NCBI GenBank assembly: GCA_963788145.1
Contig: CAWBFQ010000003.1
Location: 682,001 to 746,000 of the forward strand
Length of the DNA stretch: 64,000 nucleotides
Source of the DNA: UTCFX2 sp963788145
GTDB lineage: Bacteria > Chloroflexota > Anaerolineae > Anaerolineales > UBA4823
Direction: 5' to 3'
Positions 59,109 through 64,000 of this stretch are shown here, in pieces (positions within the stretch are counted from its first letter, which is position 1; each line of letters begins with the position of its first letter). The notes beneath the pieces were generated by a model. That model was given only the letters and a program-made list of their open reading frames with translations, did not search any database and was not told where the DNA came from. The position numbers and the translations under genes were made by a program.

Positions 59109-60229
59109 TCCATCAGCTCTTTCTTGTAAACGCGGTGCTTCTTGTAGAAGTCAATTCCAAAATTACGCATCTCGCGCAGCATATTATCGTTATCTGCGCC
59201 AATTTGAACGGCATCTGCATACCGATAGCGGCTATCGGAGACGCTTTTATACATTTCACTGAACAGAATAGCTGTTCCACCCAAACCACGATAACCTTCC
59301 AGCATGCCTGCACCGTTAATATTGATCCATTTTGTTCTTTTTAGCTCGAGCAATAGTTGGATCCAACCAAGGGGAAAAATCTTGCCTTTAGTTCTTTGAA
59401 CTGCAGCAGAGATATCCGGATAAGCCATCAGGAATCCCACCGGTTGATCGCCTTTCATAACAATTTTTACTAGTTTTGGATCGGCAAACCAAAGCATTTG
59501 GGATGCTAATCCTTTTACGTCATCATCAGTGAGGGGGATATTGCCATCCCCTTCGGTAGATGATGAATTATAGAGGCTTTTTAAAAAAGGGACCAATTTC
59601 TTAAGATCGCGACGGGATTTAAACCGGGCGATATGAAGACCACGGCGCTTCTTGACCAAATCAGCGGCGTGTCGGATTTTTTCAGGGAAATCGAAGTGGG
59701 CATCCAAATAACCCGATAGGATTTCACTCTCAGTTGTAAAACCTACCTTCTCAACCAGCGCTGGATAATAAAGCAAATTATAGGGCAAACCATACGCAGG
59801 GCGATATCCAAATCCTTCAACCAACATGCCAAGACCATCGAATACCGTGAACCCTCTTGGCCCAATGAGTCGATTTAATCCATTTTGCTTCGCCCAGTTA
59901 ATCGCATTTTCGAAAAGCGAGATAGCAGCCGGCGGATGATCCTGACATTCAAACAAATAGAAAAAACCGGCAGGGTCTCGGTTATATTGAATATAATTCT
60001 CATTTTTAAGAACAGCCAATCTGCCAACCGGTTCGTCACCCTCAAGCGCCATGAAAAACGCTGCCTGCCCATTATTGTAAAAGGGATGTTTAGAGCGGTT
60101 TAGGATTGCTTTTGCATCCGGTTCCAATGGAGGCACCCATTGAGGGACATCCCGATACAACTTAAAAGGCAAGGATAAAAATTGCCTCACTTGCCGCTGG
60201 TCCTGGGTATCAATCTCGATGGTCTTCAT
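59102..60229 (-). CDS. GNAT-fold N-acetyltransferase-like protein, 375 aa
   Basis: A double-length GNAT-like protein. The N-terminal half has FLSLPFKLYRDVPQWVPPLEPD, a segment typical of a widespread bacterial YghO-like family, and GRLAVLKNENY. The C-terminal half has FLMAYPDI, KWININGAGMLEGYRGLGGTAILFSEMY (acetyl-CoA-loop-like) and NMLREMRNFGIDFYKKHRVYKKEL. The substrate is unknown. It sits 24 bp downstream of the nitroreductase and overlaps the ferredoxin gene. Confidence 0.75.
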   Translation of the reverse strand: MKTIEIDTQDQRQVRQFLSLPFKLYRDVPQWVPPLEPDAKAILNRSKHPFYNNGQAAFFMALEGDEPVGRLAVLKNENYIQYNRDPAGFFYLFECQDHPPAAISLFENAINWAKQNGLNRLIGPRGFTVFDGLGMLVEGFGYRPAYGLPYNLLYYPALVEKVGFTTESEILSGYLDAHFDFPEKIRHAADLVKKRRGLHIARFKSRRDLKKLVPFLKSLYNSSSTEGDGNIPLTDDDVKGLASQMLWFADPKLVKIVMKGDQPVGFLMAYPDISAAVQRTKGKIFPLGWIQLLLELKRTKWININGAGMLEGYRGLGGTAILFSEMYKSVSDSRYRYADAVQIGADNDNMLREMRNFGIDFYKKHRVYKKELMEC

Positions 60230-60253
60230 CAGTCTTAGCAGATATTATTCATA

Positions 60254-60931
60254 CTAAATGAATGTTGCGATATCATCCAGGCTTTTCTTAGCGATATTCG
60301 GTACCCTAGCATCTACATCTGGGAAGCCAACAATCAGCAACAAATATGGTTTTTCGTTCTCAGGGCGATCTAGGATCTGGTTTAAAAATGCCATTGGGCT
60401 GGGAGTATGGGTCAAGCTGACCAGTCCGGCGTTATGAACTGCTGTAATCAGCATACCTGTGGCGATCCCAACCGATTCCTGTACATAATAATTCTTGATA
60501 ATTTTTCCTTCTGCATCAAAGCGGTAACGCTCAGCAAAGATTGCAATCAGGGTTGGCGCAATCTCCAGATAGGGCTTTTCCCAATCCGTTTTGAACGGTT
60601 GCAAGGTATCCAGCCATTCTTCGGTAGCCCGTCGTTGATAAAATTCGCGCTCTTCTTCTTCAGCTGCTTCACGGATACGGTGTTTTGTAGCAGGATCGGT
60701 CACAACCACAAAATGCCAGGGCTGAATATTGGCGCCGTTTGGGGCTGTTCCTGCGGCGCGCAAGCATGCTTCGATCACCCCGCGCGGGACGGGTTGATTC
60801 GAAAAATGACGCACAGTCCGCCTCTTGCGCATCAGTTCATAGAATTCATCTGAGCGATTGATCATCTCCTCAATGGGATAGCGCTGATACCCTGGGAGTG
60901 CAATAAAAGAAGATTCACCATTATTATTCAT
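60254..60931 (-). CDS. Nitroreductase-family flavoprotein
   Basis: A 225-aa FMN-dependent reductase. RKRRTVRHFSNQPVP is the FMN-phosphate-binding N-terminal motif, followed by TAPNGANIQPWHFVVV, the ligand-proximal insert EFYQRRATEEWLDTL and late QESVGIATGMLITAVHNAG. The insert and HTPSPM segment resemble the iodotyrosine-deiodinase/BluB-like branch. The start at 60931 has AAGAG upstream; a longer frame to 61075 runs into the promoter of the divergent gene. The physiological substrate is unknown. Confidence 0.88.
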   Translation of the reverse strand: MNNNGESSFIALPGYQRYPIEEMINRSDEFYELMRKRRTVRHFSNQPVPRGVIEACLRAAGTAPNGANIQPWHFVVVTDPATKHRIREAAEEEEREFYQRRATEEWLDTLQPFKTDWEKPYLEIAPTLIAIFAERYRFDAEGKIIKNYYVQESVGIATGMLITAVHNAGLVSLTHTPSPMAFLNQILDRPENEKPYLLLIVGFPDVDARVPNIAKKSLDDIATFI

Positions 60932-61069
60932 TAGAACTTTTCTCTTTTCTAAAATGTGTTCATAAATACTGTAAACACTGATTTTCGATAGGTTGAGTAT
61001 ATACCGAAATCCGAAAGAAATAAACCTTTTTACTAACCGAATGCTATAATTCTTGTGAGGAACCTGGAT

Positions 61070-62798
61070 ATGCAAATACTAACCGACCAACAAGAACAAA
61101 TGCTGAAGGAAGAGCGACGCATCCTGAATAACCTGCGAGTGGCGCTGGTTCAATTTGACGCTGACAGCGCCGACTGCCAGGCTTTGGCGGAATTTATCTT
61201 GCAACTGGAAGAGCTATTTTTATTGGTGGTTGTCGGAGAATTTAACGCAGGCAAGAGTGCATTTATAAACGCTTTACTAGGGAACAGATTACTCGAAGAG
61301 GGTGTAACGCCTACCACAAACCAAATCAATATTTTGCGCTTCGGAAATGACGCCCAGCGAAATCTGATTAAAGAAAATCAGTTGCTGATCACGCTGCCGG
61401 TTGAATGGTTGGCCGAGATCAGTATCGTAGATACGCCAGGGACCAACGCGATCATCCGCGCCCACGAAGCAATCACCTCGGAATTCATCCCACGTTCAGA
61501 CATGGTGCTTTTCATCACATCAGTGGACCGCCCTTTTACCGAGAGCGAACGGCAGTTCCTGGAGCGAATCCGGGATTGGGGTAAAAAAGTGGTCATCGTG
61601 ATCAATAAAATTGATATCCTGCAAAACGAAACTGAAATTCAGCAGGTTATTGAATTCGTCGCTGAAAATGCCCACTCGCTATTAAGCTTGACGCCGGAGA
61701 TATTTCCGGTTAGCGCCAGACAGGCATTGCGCGCAAAGCTTGGCGAACCAGAATTGTGGGCTGTTAGTCGTTTTGAGGAGCTGGAAGACTATATCCGCAA
61801 TACACTGGACGAGCAGAGCCGCATCCGATTTCAAATTATTGAATCCGATTGGCGTAGGACGACATCTTACAGAGCGATATATCGCCATTGCAGACGCTCG
61901 CCTGGAGACATTACGTGACGATACTCAAATGATCAAGGATGTTGATACCGATTTAGCCTTATACAAAGAAGATATGCAGCGTGATTTTTCATTTCGGATG
62001 GCGGATGTCGAAAACCTGCTCTATGAAATGGAGAAGCGAGGCTTAGAATTCTTTGACGAAACGTTTCGACTGGCGCGCGTTCTGGATTTATTCAGGAAAG
62101 ACCGAATTCGAATTGAATTTGAGAAGAAAGTGGTCGCTAATGCTCCTGAGGCAATCGACCAAAAAGTGCACGAATTGATCGATTGGTTGGTGGAATCGGA
62201 CCTGCGCCAATGGCAGGCAGTGAAAAACCACCTTGCCGAACGGCAGCGCGCCTACCAGGATCGCCTTGTGGGTGATCTTGGCTCAGGCAACTTCAGTTAT
62301 GATCGAGAGCGATTGATTGATGCGGTTGGGCGCGAGGCGCAGCGAGTGGTCGAGACTTATGACAAGGGCGCCGAGGCGCAGGCGATCGCAGCAGGCGCGC
62401 AGGAAGCTGTAGCCGCTTCGGCTGTGCTGGGAGTTGGGGCGATAGGATTGGGCGCCCTTGTAACGGCTTTAGCCAGTACGGTGGCGGCTGATGTGACCGG
62501 GATATTAATGGCTACATTTATAGCCGCGTTAGGATTTGTGATCATCCCCGCAAAACGTCGGATGGCAAAGAAGGAGATGAGCGAAAAAATCTCAGCATTA
62601 CGAGCACAGTTGATGTCAACTTTGGATAACCAGTTCCAAAAAGAGATTAGTCGGAGCGTTGAAAACATTCAAAACGCTATTACTCCTTACACCCGTTTCG
62701 TTCGAGCTGAAGAAGGAAAATTAAATCAAATACGCTCGTCCTTCGAAGAGACTCAGCTTGAGCTTTCTCGATTGAAACAAGTCATAGCAAATTTGTGA
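61070..62798 (+). CDS. Bacterial dynamin-like GTPase (one frame break)
   Basis: About 576 aa. The GTPase domain has GEFNAGKSAFINALLG (residues 56-71), TPTT (G2), IVDTPGTNAI (G3) and VINKIDIL (G4). A long helical stalk follows, then a hydrophobic hairpin (AVLGVGAIGLGALVTAL to MATFIAALGFVIIPA) that likely inserts in the membrane, and a C-terminal coiled coil. Removing one A of the A3 run at 61833-61835 joins SRIRFQ to LLNPIGVGRHLTERY. ATG 61070 has GAGG 9 nt upstream; a TATAAT lies at 61045-61050. Likely roles are membrane remodelling or repair. Confidence 0.88.
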
Positions 62799-62853
62799 GC
62801 CTGGTATATCCTGATCGACATATTGCTAGAAAAATCCGATGTCTCTCAAATTC

Positions 62854-62883
62854 TTGACATTCTTCATTAGATCGTGGTAGACT
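62854..62883 (+). promoter_or_regulatory. Promoter of the leader ORF / ABC exporter unit
   Basis: A perfect TTGACA (62854-62859), 18-bp spacer and TAGACT (62878-62883). Initiation is expected near 62890, some 35 nt before the leader ORF. Confidence 0.65.
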
Positions 62884-62924
62884 TAGTTCGTTAATTCTAT
62901 CTTGTCGAAAGGAGGCAGGCGCAA

Positions 62925-63011
62925 ATGGATTATCCGTTCGAAAGTATGATTATAGTGGTTGTTACGAGCAGCAGCAATCCAATTCCTGATCGTAGTGCGC
63001 CTGTCGACTGA
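62925..63011 (+). CDS. 28-aa leader peptide ORF before ABC exporter
   Basis: ATG 62925 to TGA 63009-63011. It is preceded by AAAGGAGG at 62908-62915 (9-nt spacing), among the strongest ribosome sites in the window. The peptide reads MDYPFESMIIVVVTSSSNP followed by IPDRSAPVD: a short hydrophobic run of Ile/Val and then polar residues, with no domain. A promoter lies just upstream and an intrinsic terminator 28 bp downstream, before the transporter start. This layout is that of a regulatory leader peptide. The small size forbids homology evidence. Confidence 0.6.
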   Translation: MDYPFESMIIVVVTSSSNPIPDRSAPVD

Positions 63012-63038
63012 CAGATCTATCATTCTGAGCTTTTCAGA

Positions 63039-63070
63039 CCACGGGTGCAAAAGAACCCCGTGGTTTTTTT
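63039..63070 (+). terminator. Intrinsic terminator / candidate attenuator
   Basis: CCACGGG (63039-63045) pairs with CCCGTGG (63057-63063) across an 11-nt loop and is followed by seven Ts (63064-63070). It lies between the leader ORF and the transporter ATG at 63104. GACCAC at 63037-63042, which includes the 5' arm, can instead pair with GUGGUU from the valine codons of the leader ORF. Confidence 0.85.
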
Positions 63071-63103
63071 ATTCATCCGATTAAGAAGATATCAAGTGAC
63101 ATC

Positions 63104-64000
63104 ATGAACCAGGAAATCCGTGTACCCACAATTGACATGACCAATATCCTGCACCCAAGCCGGTTGAAAGGAATGTGGAACTTGATGGCCGGGTTCCGAA
63201 TTCCTTACCTGGGAGCAAACCTGAGCCTGGGATTAGGAGCGATTTTTAAAACATCTACCTTCCTTCTGCTGCGCTATTTTACCGACAAGGTCCTTGGAAA
63301 AGGTAGCGCCTGGCAGCTCCTGCCATTAATTGGGATCGGTTTCGTTCTCATCGCAGCCCTGGAAGGGACCTTCACCTATATCAGTGGTCGACTGGCTGCA
63401 TACACAGCAGAGGGCATCACCTATCGATTGCGCAATTACTTGTTCGATCATATCCAGCGCCTGACATTCTCTTATCACAGCAAGGCAAAGACCGGCGAGC
63501 TGATTGAACGCGTCACTTCGGATGTGGATGCGTTGCGCAGGTTTTTTTCGGAACAGGCTATCGGTGTGGGAAGGATCGCGCTGCTCTTTCTTGTGAATTT
63601 CATTGCTCTTGCGAACCTCAACATCAGCCTGGCTCTAATATCGATCATAGTTGTTCCGTTTGTCTTGATGACATCGATTTTTTTCTTTAGAAAAGTCACA
63701 AAAGCCTATGAGGCTTATCAGGAACAAGAAGCTGTTCTCTCAACTACACTCCAGGAGAACCTGGCTGGTGTGCGCGTGGTGAAGGCATTCGCTCGACAAG
63801 ATTACGAAAAAGAGAAATTCGAGAAAGAAAACTGGCAGAAGTATGTGTTGGGGCGGAAATTATTGGTCATGCATTCCTTTTTCTGGCCCATTTCGGATAT
63901 TCTATGTGCGTTTCAGATGCTGTTCGGTTACGTCCTTGCTGCGATCATGACGATCAATGGAACCATCACGGTTGGGACTTACCTGGCGTATGTCGGGTTG
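63104..64000 (+). CDS. ABC exporter, N-terminal transmembrane half (3' cut by window)
   Basis: The frame is open from ATG 63104 to the window end (299 codons). It contains a type IV (ABC_membrane) exporter domain: several helices, the YHSKAKTGELIERVTSDVDALRRFF coupling region and LQENLAGVRVVKAFARQDYEKEKF, as in MsbA/BmrA/YheI half-transporters. The nucleotide-binding domain lies beyond the window. Such proteins export drugs or lipids as homo- or heterodimers. The ribosome site is weak (AAGAAG about 15 nt away). The upstream terminator and leader ORF suggest expression by attenuation. Confidence 0.9.
   Translation, partial: MNQEIRVPTIDMTNILHPSRLKGMWNLMAGFRIPYLGANLSLGLGAIFKTSTFLLLRYFTDKVLGKGSAWQLLPLIGIGFVLIAALEGTFTYISGRLAAYTAEGITYRLRNYLFDHIQRLTFSYHSKAKTGELIERVTSDVDALRRFFSEQAIGVGRIALLFLVNFIALANLNISLALISIIVVPFVLMTSIFFFRKVTKAYEAYQEQEAVLSTTLQENLAGVRVVKAFARQDYEKEKFEKENWQKYVLGRKLLVMHSFFWPISDILCAFQMLFGYVLAAIMTINGTITVGTYLAYVGL

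Noticed and set aside
1..64000. CRISPR arrays, insertion sequences, rRNA genes
   Set aside because: No regularly spaced repeats, transposase motifs or rRNA signatures were seen on either strand.

Overview
The window reads as a chromosomal segment of an anaerobic bacterium, most likely a member of the Chloroflexota (Anaerolineae-like). This is inferred from gene content and the general look of the proteins; no marker gene search was possible. Supporting signs are the long HAMP/GAF receptors, a sodium-pumping decarboxylase operon, two CooC-type nickel ATPases and many non-ATG starts. About 50 protein genes and one tRNA are present. No CRISPR array, insertion sequence or prophage was seen.

Layout. 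1-14.4 kb (+): a signalling cluster. It holds the end of a histidine kinase, an OmpR-type regulator, a double-receiver/GAF protein, three membrane HAMP/GAF receptors without kinase domains, a ParA-like ATPase, a large PAS/GAF histidine kinase and a single-domain receiver, followed by threonine synthase. 15.6-18.5 kb (-): ATP-dependent PEP carboxykinase and an aspartate-type aminotransferase. 18.7-21.8 kb (+): a 1019-aa FAD/Fe-S dehydrogenase. 21.8-25.2 kb (-): a four-gene Na+-translocating methylmalonyl-CoA decarboxylase operon. 25.4-29.9 kb: RibD-like reductase, fatty acid hydroxylase, tyrosine recombinase, radical SAM/HhH protein and a small unknown. 30-34.2 kb (+): tRNA-Leu, trigger factor, ClpP, HAD phosphatase and RlmN. 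34.2-38.5 kb (+): methyltransferase, SpoIIE phosphatase, P-loop protein, SecD and SecF. 38.5-45.3 kb: prepilin peptidase, MurA, thioredoxin, ScpA, a DUF255 protein and an aldo/keto reductase. 45.3-53.1 kb (+): unknown/RDD pair, thiolase, membrane-anchored tandem S51 protein, CysS and two CooC ATPases. 53-56.6 kb: PIG-L deacetylase, a nuclease-like unknown, cytochrome b5 domain protein and a stand-alone GyrA-type pinwheel. 56.6-60.9 kb (-): Ddl-like ligase, WD40 lipoprotein, ferredoxin, GNAT protein and nitroreductase. 61-64 kb (+): dynamin-like GTPase, then a promoter/28-codon leader ORF/terminator unit in front of an ABC exporter cut by the window end.

A striking property is that at least 21 conserved reading-frame breaks occur in otherwise intact genes. 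Most can be repaired by adding or removing one base, often in a short homopolymer. The simplest reading is sequencing or assembly error, not gene decay. Genes broken this way are annotated as single genes with the position of the break. One break creates a false HAD-RlmN fusion.

Most interesting biology: a possible ribosome-controlled attenuator before the ABC exporter; a MurA with Asp in place of the fosfomycin-sensitive Cys; a LexA-box-like palindrome inside the promoter of a radical SAM/HhH protein; a surface-anchored tandem S51 protein whose second domain has lost its catalytic residues; and a ParA-type ATPase embedded in a receptor cluster.
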